A stretch of DNA of 29,987 nucleotides from Tubiluchus corallicola (GCA_030141605.1 JAQGDQ010001676.1:1-29987), one strand, 5' to 3'. Shown: positions 20,591-29,981, counted from the first letter of the stretch. Numbers and translations are program-made. The notes: generated by a model not told the origin, from the letters alone.

Positions 20591-20756
20591 CTCGAAACCA
20601 GGCTTCAATAAACAATATGCCAACACCAATGTTGTGTTTAAGCCCTGCAAGGGTAACACCTCCAGGGGGCATTTGCAACAGATCACCGTGTAGCACTCTA
20701 ACGTCTGTACGTAGCACATGTAATTGGTTTTCTGATGGAGCATGCACTTCAAACAA
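20591..20756 (-). CDS. Malate synthase internal exon (first one in place on this strand)
   Basis: This 166-bp exon on the minus strand runs from acceptor TTTTTTCAG|TTGTTT (phase 0) to donor CGAG|GTACGT (phase 1). It encodes LFEVHAPSENQLHVLRTDVR, VLHGDLLQMPPGGVTLAGLK and HNIGVGILFIEAWFRG. This matches malate synthase V.D.HMP.PNQLHVLR.DV....LL..P.G.IT..GLR.NI.VGI.YI.AWL.G. By homology the preceding residues should end ..GLVP.AME. No such exon was found upstream on this strand, yet it exists at 28294-28402 on the opposite strand. Confidence 0.95.
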
Positions 20757-20929
20757 CTGAAAAAACGTAACAGTAATTCATCTGTCAAGTACCCAGAAGC
20801 CAGGAGTACTTGCTTAAGGAAGCCACGAAGTGCTAAGTGTAACATTTGTACACTATTGACCATTGTTGCACGTCAACATTTGTCCTCCTGCAGGTTTTTT
20901 ACTGGTTCTATGGCTTGTTGAAGAGCTAT

Positions 20930-21108
20930 CTTCAGGTTAACATATGTTAACATATTTAGATTTTGCACAGAAAGATTTAAATACTTCAGCATTGATCCGT
21001 AGAAATAAATGTACTTGGGGCATTGCGGCGAGCGGGGAGTCCTGGCATAGGGAGGTGAACAGAATCATGTCCCTGGACGTGTGATTCATTGGATGGTGAT
21101 GATATGCA
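20930..21108 (-). mobile_element. Dispersed element, inverted copy 2 with a single minisatellite unit
   Basis: Read on the minus strand this gives CAATGAATCACACGTCCAGG, GACATGATTCTGTTCACCTC, CCTATGCCAGGACTCCC, CGCAATGCCCCAAGT, GGATCAATGCTGAAGT, TTTAAATCTTTCT and AAATATGT. This is the same order as the end of the array at 601-2079 and its flank. Copy 2 has only one core unit, so the 20-unit array arose by expansion within copy 1 or contraction here. It lies about 170 bp upstream, in gene sense, of the malate synthase exon at 20591-20756. Confidence 0.75.
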
Positions 21109-22078
21109 CGTTATAAACTGAACGCAGCAATGTAATTTGTTTTTTTAACAGACAACTAGTGTTAGTCATAGAAAATGGTTGTTTTTAGCACAATGTCGCT
21201 TTTCAATGGTCCTCCACTCACATTACAAGCTTTTCATAGCGCACAGGCGCTGCAGCCATTTTCAGGTTTTTGTAGCATTTAACAAACGACTGCACGGCGC
21301 GAATCTTACAACACACAGATTGACTAATCCTTTAGTTTTTCAATAGTTAATTCATTAGATAATTTCAGACTGACTGACTGACAGACAAACAAATCAACAT
21401 ACCAATAAATAAAATAATGAGCGCAGAAAGTGAAAATTAAACACATAGATAAGTAAACGAGTACACAAAATTCAGATTGAATTAGCAAGCTTATGATAAA
21501 GGTGAATTAATGTAAGGAGATCGTACACTGTATACAGAACTGAGCTTCTTGAAACATTTGGACATCTCAGCAGTAAAAACAACAACTGCTCTTACATTGA
21601 AGTTGTTCACACCTCGGTGAGTAGGAAACGTGGTGTTGACCCTCTCAAGTCTTAGCCCAACATTGTATCCTACTACAATGTATATATCTTACCATCAATA
21701 TTGTGGAATTCCTGGGACCATATAAAATGGGAACATATATTCCTGGGACCAATCATGAAATATGCACCTTTGCAAACAGAATTCAAAATCTTCGGACATT
21801 TCATTCGCCATATTGAGTCATTTTGTCTACCTTATAGAGAAAAGATAGATTCACATCTGAACATGGCTACGGCACCTCTATCGGTTCAGATGGCTCAACT
21901 TATAGAGAGTAGATTCTGGTCCCACCTCAGTCATGTACATTCAACAGGTTCTGTGGTAAGATGCTGGATTAGGGAGTTTATTGTGTGACAAAAACGTCTC
22001 CATTAATGTCTAAAACGCAAGGCTTTCTTCTTTTGGCTTAGAATTTAGAACCATAATCTTAAAATGAAACCAAGTTCT

Positions 22079-22174
22079 GCACGTGGACGCTGTCCTGTTG
22101 TTGGTTTAAACTGCATTTATTAGTACACTGAAAACTGAACAACAGGACAATACAACAGGACAGTGTCCACGTGC
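22079..22174. mobile_element. Foldback element with 23-bp terminal inverted repeats
   Basis: The left arm GCACGTGGACGCTGTCCTGT (plus TGT) at 22079-22101 matches the reverse complement of 22152-22174 at 22 of 23 positions, around a 50-bp interior. A partial third copy (ACAACAGGACA) sits at about 22139-22149. The size and symmetry are MITE-like; both arms contain CACGTG. Confidence 0.65.
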
Positions 22175-22497
22175 TGGAATCTTATAACAGTACTAAGATA
22201 TTGGCTAACGTGTCTATAAAAAGAGCCTATGTAAAAGGCTCTCACGTGAAAACAGTCACAGTATTAAACATCATTAAAATACGATATAATCAACAATATA
22301 CGCTTCATATTATTGGTGGTAAAACACGAAGTAAAACGGGCAAGGAGAAAAATGGTAAAAATTAGCTGCAGGCGGATGACATAGGGATATGATAGATGAG
22401 ACAATGAAATGGATGATTAATGATACTCAGATATCGGCATACAAGATAAGGATCTATGGATTTAATAAGGCTGAATAGTGTTTTATTGTGCACTAAG

Positions 22498-22738
22498 TGC
22501 TCTTAGCTGAAAAATTGGAAGACTTAGCTGAAAACTTGGAAAACTTAGCTGAAAACTTGGAAAACATAGCTGAAAAATTGGAAAACTTAGCTAAAAAACT
22601 TGGAAAACTTAGCTGAAAATTGGAACAACTTAGCTGAAAACAAGGAAAACTTAGCTGAAAATTATAACAACTTAGCTGAAAACAAGGAAAACTAAGCTGA
22701 AAATTGGAACAACTTAGCTGAAAACAAGGAAAACTTAT
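22498..22738. repeat. About 21-bp minisatellite, roughly 11 units
   Basis: Tandem units of CTTAGCTGAAAACTTGGAAAA appear with variants (AATTGGAACAA, AACAAGGAAAA). In the second half the units alternate between two forms, giving a 42-44-bp higher-order repeat. It lies 340 bp upstream of the FZ gene start. Confidence 0.92.
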
Positions 22739-23077
22739 GATTAACTGATGCCACCAGTTTATGCACCACAATTGCGAACGCATTTCCTGTTGTTAGAAGC
22801 AGTTAATGGAAACCACCGAACTCCACACGATTATCAGTACAGCGGGAGCTTTCAGTTGATTACGCAAACACACGCAGGACATCCAACCACTTGACCAAAG
22901 CAGCTGTCCAAAGTCATTGACCACTGATGTCACAATGTCATTGGCCACTGATGTCACAACAGACGAACAACAGCAGTAGCACTAGTAGCAGTCGTTGACG
23001 AAACATCTACCAACGCTCTCTGTCACAAAACAGTTCAGTTTTTCTCCACAAATAACAACCTGCTGTCATTAAACAAG

Positions 23078-23290
23078 ATGTTCTGCAGCATCACGAGTCT
23101 GCTGACTGGTATTTTAATTCTTTTGTACCAAACACGCGAAGCGTTTGCCACTTGTGAGGTGAACAAGCTGAATTACTGCAGAGATATCTACAATGCTAAC
23201 AACATCACCATTCAACTTCCTAATGCATTTGGACAAGAGACACAAGAAGAAATCATTACAAGAGCAAAACAGTTTCATCCTTTAGTACAG
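23078..23290 (+). CDS. Secreted Frizzled-type CRD protein, exon 1 (signal peptide and CRD part 1)
   Basis: ATG at 23078 opens 71 codons to donor GTACAG|GTAAGC (phase 0). Residues 1 to about 24 (MFCSITSLLTGILILLYQTR, EAFA) are a typical signal peptide with a hydrophobic core. Then follows the first part of a Frizzled CRD: TCEVNKLNYC, IQLPNAFGQETQEE and FHPLVQ, giving cysteines 1 and 2 and the PN.xGxxTQEE signature. FZ CRDs bind Wnt lipid or related ligands outside the cell in Frizzleds, sFRPs, and several receptors and matrix proteins. The domain continues on the exon at 24493. Confidence 0.93.
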
Positions 23291-23399
23291 GTAAGCTGTT
23301 GACTTTTGAGAAATCAAGTAACGCAAATTAATTGATAATGATAATTAGACTTCTAATTAAGCGAAGAAAAACTTTTAAGATGTATTATTAATTTTGAAA

Positions 23400-24165
23400 A
23401 TAAGACAATCTAATGTAATCTAACCTAACGTAGTCCAATCTAATCTAACCTAACCTGATCTGACCTAATCTAATCTAATCCAATCTAATCTAATCTAATC
23501 TAATCTAATCTAATCTAATCTAATCTAATCTAATCTAATCTAATCTAATCTAATCTAATCTAATCTAATCTAACCTAATCTAATCTAATCTAATCTAATC
23601 TAATCTAATCTAATCTAATCTAATCTATCTGATCTAATCCAATCCAATCCAATCCAATCCAATCCAATCGAATTGAATCTACTCCATAATCTAATCTAAT
23701 CTAATCTAATCTAATCTAATCTAATCTAATCCAATCTAATCTAATCTAATCTAATCTAATCTAATCTAATCTAATCTAATCTAATCTAATCTAATCTAAT
23801 CTAATCTATTCTAATCTAATCTAATCTGATCTGATCTGATCTGATCTGATCTAATCCAATCCAATCCAATCCAATCTAATCGAATCAAATTGAATCTACT
23901 CCAATGAATCTTATCTAATCTAATCTAATCTAATCTAATCTAATCTAATCTAATCTAATCTAATCTAATCTAATCTAATAAATCTAATCTAATCTGATCT
24001 AAGCTAATCTAATCTATTCCAATAAATCCAATCTATTCTAATCTATTCCAATAAATCTAATCTAATCTAATCCAATAAATCTAATCTATTCTAATCTATT
24101 CCAATAAATCTAATCTATTCTAATCTAATCTAACCTAATCTAATCTAATCTAATCTGTTCCAATT
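23400..24165. repeat. (TAATC)n pentanucleotide array, about 760 bp
   Basis: A long pentamer array in the intron splitting the FZ CRD. The main unit is TAATC, with blocks of CCAAT, CTGAT and CTAAC variants and interruptions such as AATCGAATTGAATCTACTCC that occur twice (about 23665 and 23880), showing segmental duplication within the array. Edge units (TAACCTAACCT) resemble the reverse complement of TTAGG-type telomere repeats, but this is an internal array. Confidence 0.97.
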
Positions 24166-24492
24166 TTTGTTGATTATATAAAATCAGGGAAAAAGTCAAG
24201 AAGAGATTTCATTGAAAGAATCTAAGAAATCACGAATATTAACTTGCTATATAAGAGAAAAATCTTAGTGTGTTTCTCCACTACCAACAAACTCTGTTTT
24301 AAAAACGGCTATAAAAACAACCTAAATTTAACCCGTTTATTGTTTTGCTATGTATTAAAGCCTGCAGGTCTAATAAAATATGATTTATTTAAATCAAATT
24401 ATATGTATAAAAAAGTTCGATTATGGTTCGGTTTTCTTATAAGATGTCTCTGCAAAGTACTTCATGTGGTTTAGCTAACTAATACTATTTAG

Positions 24493-24706
24493 GTTGGATG
24501 CAGTCCAATGTTAGCACCGCTACTCTGTTCAGCATTCTTGCCTCCGTGCAATGAGGGGGGTCTCATCATTGGACCCTGTCCGGGTATATGTGAGGATGCC
24601 AGAGACGGTTGTAATCAACTTATTGCTTCATTTGGCTACGACTGGCCAGAACGACTGGACTGCTCTAGATGGCAGAGGCCAGAATCTGGCAGCATCTGCT
24701 TTGATG
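24493..24706 (+). CDS. Secreted Frizzled-type CRD protein, exon 2 (CRD part 2)
   Basis: Acceptor ACTATTTAG|GTTGGA (phase 0), 214 bp, donor TTTGATG|GTAAGT (phase 1). It encodes VGCSPMLAPLLCSAFLPPC, GPCPGICEDARDGCNQLIAS and FGYDWPERLDCSRW...SICFDG. With exon 1 this gives all ten cysteines of a canonical FZ CRD in the right spacing (C..C..C..C..C..C..C..C..C..C), including CE.AR.GC and F.(Y/F)xWPExLxC. The domain therefore looks complete and foldable. The phase-1 end allows splicing to either 25278 or 25779. Confidence 0.95.
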
Positions 24707-24739
24707 GTAAGTGTTTTGATGAGAGGAATCTCTCGCTCT

Positions 24740-24750
24740 GTCCCCTCCCC

Positions 24751-24793
<43 letters not shown>

Positions 24794-24982
24794 CTTCTCT
24801 CTCCCTCCCTCCCTCCTGCTCACTCTCTCCCTCTCTCTCTTTCTGTGTCTCCCTATCTCCCTCTCACTCTCTCCTCTCTCTCTTTCTGTGACTCTCTCTC
24901 TCCCTCCCTCTCTCTCTGCTGTTGCTTAGCCTCTAAATCTCTTTGTTTCTCTGTCTTTCCTGTTTTCACTAAATTTCCTCTC

Positions 24983-25033
<51 letters not shown>

Positions 25034-25250
25034 TCAGTCTTCTCTCTCCTTCCCTCCCCCCTCTCTCTCTCTCCTCTCTCTCCCCCTCTCTCTCTTTCTC
25101 TCCCTCCCTCTCTCTCTGCTGTTGCTTAGCCCCTAAATCTCTTTGTTTCTCTGTCTTTCCTGTTTTTACTAAATTTCCTCCCAGCCTTTCCCCCTCTTCC
25201 CCTCTCTCTTTCTCTCCCTCTTTCTCCTACCTTCATCTCTCTTTTGGTCC
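24740..25250. repeat. (CT)n polypyrimidine region with an internal 200-bp duplication
   Basis: About 500 bp of CT-dominated sequence follows the donor of FZ exon 2. A non-simple segment beginning TCCCTCCCTCTCTCTCTGCT, then GTTGCTTAGC and CTTTGTTTCTCTGTCTTTCC, occurs at 24901 and again at 25101. The exact 200-bp offset marks a tandem duplication. Each copy contains a cryptic acceptor (TGCTTAG). The tract leads straight into the acceptor at 25277. Confidence 0.95.
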
Positions 25251-25277
25251 TCACATCTGTCTCTGTTATGTGACTAG

Positions 25278-25324
25278 GTTCGGCACCATGTCTCAATGAT
25301 GACATTGATAAAGTGCAGGCCTAA
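25278..25324 (+). CDS. Candidate short terminal exon of the FZ gene
   Basis: After a very strong polypyrimidine tract and acceptor TGTGACTAG, the exon joins exon 2 in phase 1 to read ICFDG-GSAPCLNDDIDKVQA-stop (TAA 25322-25324). AATAAA follows at about 25331. The result would be a protein of about 157 residues consisting of signal peptide, FZ CRD and a 15-residue acidic tail, i.e. a minimal sFRP-like secreted CRD. It is mutually exclusive with the exon at 25779. Support is splice-site quality, phase and the nearby polyadenylation signal; there is no transcript evidence. Confidence 0.5.
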
Positions 25325-25778
25325 ATTTTTTAATAAAAATTAAATTAAGTCTAATCAAATGATATCACATGTAGTCTTGTAGTATATCTTCACTAAAATA
25401 AATGTAACTTGACATTCATGTGTATTTTGTATGTGAACAAAATTTCTCCCATATTACCAGATATGTAGCAATCTATGTAATGAACATTGTATAAGACAAA
25501 GAGAATCCACAGACTATTAGACCACACTGGTCATTCTTTGTTGTATGTTGTATTTTTCAACAATTTTCCTGTAGACTGTACTTATTTAAATGTAATACAT
25601 AAACTTCGTTTGCACAAAAAAGATTTAAAAGACTAAAAGAAATATAAATGCAAGTATTTTAGGTTTCTTAGTTCTTTTTTACCAGTAACAACTGCATTCA
25701 AATTAATCAGCAATGATTAATGATTTCATTTCATCATTAACTATTGAATGAAGATTGATTTTGAAATGGCTTCAATAG

Positions 25779-25931
25779 GTGACAGATTCGTCAGGTGGAT
25801 GACCACTGGTGACGATGATGATGATGAGAATGCAAAATCTGATGAAGATGACAACGAATCTGATGACGAGGATGTAAATTCTGACGAAGAAGAACATATG
25901 GCTGTCACAAGTTATACAGCTAACAACGATG
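25779..25931 (+). CDS. Acidic linker exon (longer FZ isoform or start of next gene)
   Basis: Acceptor TTCAATAG|GTGACA and donor AACGATG|GTAAGT, phase 1 at both ends, 153 bp. It encodes GDRFVRWMTTGDDDDDENAK, then SDEDDNESDDEDVNSDEEEH, then MAVTSYTANNDG. The phase matches exon 2 of the FZ gene exactly, so an FZ CRD followed by an Asp/Glu-rich linker is the simplest model. An upstream in-frame ATG at 25748 would instead let this be a first exon, but it lacks a signal peptide. The donor lies in the first unit of a GTAA microsatellite. Confidence 0.6.
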
Positions 25932-26220
<289 letters not shown>

Positions 26221-26608
26221 TGATTAGTTTATCACCATTTTCAAAATAGCAAAATGCATAATTAAGTGATTTATAAATCTGTACAACATACAATAATATT
26301 ACAAAGTGCAAAAGTAATTATTGTTTAGTGGTGAAAGGATGGCGAAAGAACTATAAGTTATGGAGGTCAGCCACCCTCTCAGGATTGTTACTATTATAAT
26401 TAATTAGTTAATGCGCATTTACCAGGTAATTAAAAATTATCAGATTTCGCATTTAAGACGAATGAAAATTGAATTATTATACGAATGTGTTAGTTTATAA
26501 CAAAATAATGTTCAATAATGGGAAAGAAGAGACACACGTGACTATCTTTAAATAATAATTTAAATAATTTAACCATTGCGTATGATGATGCTGTCACAAC
26601 TATGATAG

Positions 26609-26804
26609 AAAGTTCTACGGAAGCAATGGTAGTTGAGGACGTGACAGAAGGTGATGAATCATCAACACCCGAAGATTCTGCAAACACAAGACCATGTGCT
26701 GGCTTCCTTCAAAGAAGATTGTTCATCACAGACAACGGACTGCGTGGTTACTTTGCAGGTTGGGTGGATGTGCAGAGTCGTGGAATGGCAAATGACTACT
26801 GCAG
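26609..26804 (+). CDS. Acidic and first DYCR-motif exon
   Basis: A possible acceptor CTATGATAG at 26608 (weak pyrimidine tract) fits phase 1 with the preceding exon; the donor is TACTGCAG|GTAGGT, phase 2. The peptide reads ESSTEAMVVEDVTEGDESST, PEDSANTRPCAGFLQRRLFI and GYFAGWVDVQSRGMANDYCR. It is an acidic/Ser-Thr lead-in then a short globular segment ending W.D...R...DYCR. The DYCR ending recurs in the next exon, so it is a repeated domain with a cysteine at a fixed place. The 5' boundary is uncertain. Confidence 0.6.
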
Positions 26805-27561
26805 GTAGGTACCTACTTCATTAACCTTTAGTCTAGAAGCAACAGGTACAGTCCTTCAGAAAACTGTATAAACAGGCAGAACATTTAAAGAAAGATGAGA
26901 AATGTGGTATGTTGTTAGCTTTAGAAATAAAAAAAATATTGTGTATTAATCATATCAATTTTTAACAATTTTTTAATTAGGTATTATACTAAAAAACAGC
27001 TAATCTTTCGCCCATTACTTTTCTTCTGCCTTTCGAAGAATTTTTTTCGAGAGATTGGGAAACAAACTCTAATCAAGTTCTGAATGGCAAGTCCACTCAA
27101 CGTAATTGGTTCTATCTCGTTATCAAGGATAATCTTTTACGGTGAGGCACTGGATGCACAGAAGCGTCTTTACCTTGTCTGAATGCCGTCACGTAAACTT
27201 CGAGATGTAGAAAATTTCTACCTTCACTAAAATATGCAGAATTTTGAGGAGGGATAGCTGTAATTTAAATTATTGTCGCGCAAAGTCAAATTCACTTGAA
27301 AATGAACATTAATATTGTCCACTATAACTTCATATCTTTTGACATTGCGATCAATAAATATCACTATCAAAATTATGCTTAACCATTGAAAAATATCAAG
27401 GCCTTCTTAATTTGAATTTGGTACCATTATTTGCATTGAAGATTAAACTTCAATCTTAAGCTTCAAATTAAAACTTTCTAAATTGAATTTGGTACCATTA
27501 TTAAACTTCAATGCATCTGTCTGTTAGTGATCCAATTACTAACCATCACGTTTCATCACAG

Positions 27562-27723
27562 AATAATAGTACGTAACCGGATGCTGGTGCTATCTTGTGC
27601 TCTGGGAGGTCACGGATGGCACAGTGAGAATTACTACACATCGGGGGAGGGTTTTGATACCGGCATTCCTGGAACATGGTTCATGAGAGACATGGACGGT
27701 GATGGTCGCGATGATTACTGCAG
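27562..27723 (+). CDS. Second DYCR-motif exon with DxDGDGxDD loop
   Basis: Acceptor CATCACAG|AATAAT and donor TACTGCAG|GTAAAA, phase 2 at both ends, 162 bp. It encodes RIIVRNRMLVLSCALGGHGW, HSENYYTSGEGFDTGIPGTW and FMRDMDGDGRDDYCR. The DMDGDGRDD stretch has the D-x-D-G-D-G pattern of calcium-binding loops (as in dockerin, EF-hand and FG-GAP/VCBS-like repeats). With the preceding exon it defines a repeat of about 54 residues bounded by phase-2 introns, a symmetrical exon suited to duplication. Extracellular location is inferred from the FZ exons upstream. Confidence 0.8.
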
Positions 27724-28293
27724 GTAAAAGAATTTGAATTGAATTGAATTTAGTGACTGACAGAGATAAAGCGTATTAATAATGAATATCGTGAATAAAT
27801 AATGTGAAAACCAGTCTAGCTATAATGGTGCTATAAAGATTCATTATGTAAATGTTAGCAGAGTAATATAGCAGTCAGGATATGCTTCAGCTGGTTTCCG
27901 GGGTTAACAGGACCTTCAGCATGACAGCGCAGTAGTTACATTAGCAGCCTAAGAATGCGACTAAAATGGCTTTACAGGATAGAGCATTAATAGAAGCATG
28001 CTGAAGAATCATTAGCAATGATTAGCTAGTTACTGTCAAAGCAGGTAAAGTACTAAACACAAAGGTATGTTAATTAACAATGGTTAATTAGTATCTACAT
28101 CTGGGCATCAGTATCACTCCAATCAACAAAGAAAAATACCACTTCACTTCAAGTTTTATTGCAGTATCATTGCAGTAACCACCACACTACGGAGGCATGC
28201 TACTTTTGAAGCACTGCAGTTTGATTTGATTTCATTTGATTCAATTCTTTATTTCAAAACGATAATTTGAATAAATATTTAATAATTTTACAG

Positions 28294-28402
28294 GCACCAT
28301 GCGGCTATTCGTAAAGTGCGTGCGGACAAACTGAGAGAGATCCGTGCGGGGGTGGACGGATTCATGGTGTTCGATCTGGGATTAGTTGAACCAATGCAAG
28401 AG
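28294..28402 (+). CDS. Malate synthase exon on the opposite strand to the rest of the gene
   Basis: Acceptor TTTTACAG|GCACCA (phase 2) and donor CAAGAG|GTAAGT (phase 0), 109 bp. It encodes HHAAIRKVRADKLREIRAGV, DGFMVFDLGLVEPMQE. KVRADKLRE(V/I)RAG.DG..V...GLV is the malate synthase block. Joined to the minus-strand exon at 20756, it reads GLVEPMQE-LFEVHAPSENQL, gaplessly as in the family (GLVP.AME-.FD.HMP.PNQL), with phase 0 on both sides. The usual HDGTWVAHPGL is VDGFMVFDLGL, losing the conserved HP and W, so it may be relaxed or decaying. By phase it could also accept the DYCR exon upstream, making a chimera. Confidence 0.88.
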
Positions 28403-28483
28403 GTAAGTGCCGTTTTACTAGTAATGCACAAACGTTTGTCGCATAAAATACATTCTATAAGTCCAAATGATGCTAATAATTTC

Positions 28484-28722
28484 CTAATAATGATGATGAT
28501 GATGATGGCGATGACTACGATAATGATGAAGATGATGATGGTGGTGATGATGATGATGTTGATAATGATGATGATGATGGTGGTGATGACTACATGATGA
28601 TGATGATGATTATGATGTTGATAATGATGAAGACGACAATGATGATGACGACGATTATGATGATGATGATAATGATGACAACAACAATGATGATGATGAT
28701 GATAGCGACGACTACGATAACT
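28484..28722. repeat. (ATG/GAT)n imperfect trinucleotide array
   Basis: About 240 bp of GAT triplets with GGT, GAC, AAT and TAC variants lies 80 bp downstream of the malate synthase-type donor at 28402. In one frame it would encode Asp-rich peptide with a single base slip at about 28592, but no acceptor supports it as an exon. A similar array in inverted orientation is at 29760-29980. Confidence 0.92.
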
Positions 28723-29759
28723 CCAGGAGGTCTCCCGGAGGTGCAAAATTTTTCTAATTTAGACGTATCGCTTTTGAGCGTCTATCCGATTGAGTTGTAG
28801 TAACACAGAAAAACCGATTGAAAAGAACAAAAGAAGAACCGTAGTCAATTCGAAAGCAGGAAGCGTTCATTTAAAAGATTTATTCATTTGAGTTAAACAG
28901 TTACCAATTGACATAGCAGTCTCAATTACAACTGACATAGTAAATTACAATATGTTGGCAAAGGAGTTACACAACCCGTACTACCTAGCATTGCAACCAC
29001 GAAAATTATTATCATGGCATCTTACATGCTAACTAGTTTTTTGAAGGAGCAAATATTGGGTAGTGTTTTTCATTGCTTAGGATTCATAACGCTGACATGT
29101 CACCTCAGTCAAACTGTTTGGATATTAAATTTTTGTAGCAATTCATGGCAGTTCATTGAACAAAATAACCAGTCTTACACACAAATCACAAAAAATACAT
29201 CAGTAGTCCATGTTTGCATCATGCAATTTTTAGTTAACCTAAAATCTAATATTTTTAGGCATTTAGGTATTTTAACCAAGCAGAATTTGAGCAAAACTGC
29301 AGTTATTTAACTAGAGCTGATATATTTGTTATTGTGTTATCCACTCTTATAGTATAAGAAAAGAGAAATTTAAGTTTATACTAGGCAGTGTATCATGGAC
29401 TTATTTATTGTGTTATGCAATAAAAACTTATTTGAAGCATTCATTAATTTATAGTTGAATAACGTTGTAAACAGAATCAATGGTAAATTTTAGGCCCATC
29501 TAATCATATAGTGTACTCATTCTACTGCACTATTAAATCTATAATTTCACCTTTTGATTGTAATGATGATAAATAAACTTATTATTATTAAACAATTAAC
29601 ATTATTAACTAGTTAACTTATTATACTTGTACTGATTTTTTTGTATAATAATAATGTTGGACATTGTTATTTTGGTTTTTATTATTTCACAGCAGCACTG
29701 ACGACTAAACGTCCTGACCTGCATGCTAAAACCTTGTATTTGTTTATGTATTCGTGTGA
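28723..29759. other. No gene recognised between two inverted trinucleotide arrays
   Basis: AT-rich DNA with no supportable exon on either strand. A plus-strand frame at 29014-29307 (98 codons) is unremarkable in composition and resembles no family I know. The interval is bounded by oppositely oriented GAT and ATC arrays. Confidence 0.45.
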
Positions 29760-29981
29760 ACATCATCATCATCATTATCATCACCATTGGCATTGTCATC
29801 ATTACCATCATCATCATCATCATCATTGTCGTCATCATCATTATCATCATCATTGTCGTCGTCATCATCATCATCATTATCATCACCATTGTCATTGTCA
29901 TCGTTACCATCATCATCATCATCATCATTGTCGTCATCATCATTTCATCATTATCATCGTTATCATCATCATCATTGTAGT
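29760..29981. repeat. (CAT)n imperfect trinucleotide array at right edge
   Basis: CATCATCAT-type triplets with CAC, TGT and CGT variants make up the last 220 bp. A longer unit (CATTGTCGTCATCATCATTA, then TCATCACCATTG) recurs about every 60-120 bp, so there is minisatellite structure above the triplet level. The array may continue outside the window. Confidence 0.93.

Larger units (their letters stand above)
21110..23040. other. Gene-poor region between malate synthase and the FZ gene
   Basis: No exon is supportable here. In particular I looked on the minus strand for the missing malate synthase blocks (GRWDY, KVRADK) and saw none. It holds a foldback element (22079-22174) and a 21-bp repeat (22498-22738). 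A plus-strand open frame at 21701-21985 has a local duplication (ATTCCTGGGACCA twice) and no recognisable product. Confidence 0.5.

Noticed and set aside
21701-21988. 95-codon plus-strand frame as a gene
   Set aside because: Contains a local duplication (ATTCCTGGGACCA), no recognisable domain and no convincing splice sites; kept only as a remark in the region entry.
22493-22783. 96-codon minus-strand frame with FQLSCSNFQLS repeats
   Set aside because: Translation of the 21-bp minisatellite, with no support beyond it.
24508-25129. Ser/Leu-rich frames across the CT tract
   Set aside because: Read-through of the intron after the FZ exon 2 donor; the low-complexity peptide stems from (CT)n.
29014-29310. 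98-codon plus-strand frame at the right end
   Set aside because: No domain, signal or splice support, and AT-rich like its flanks.
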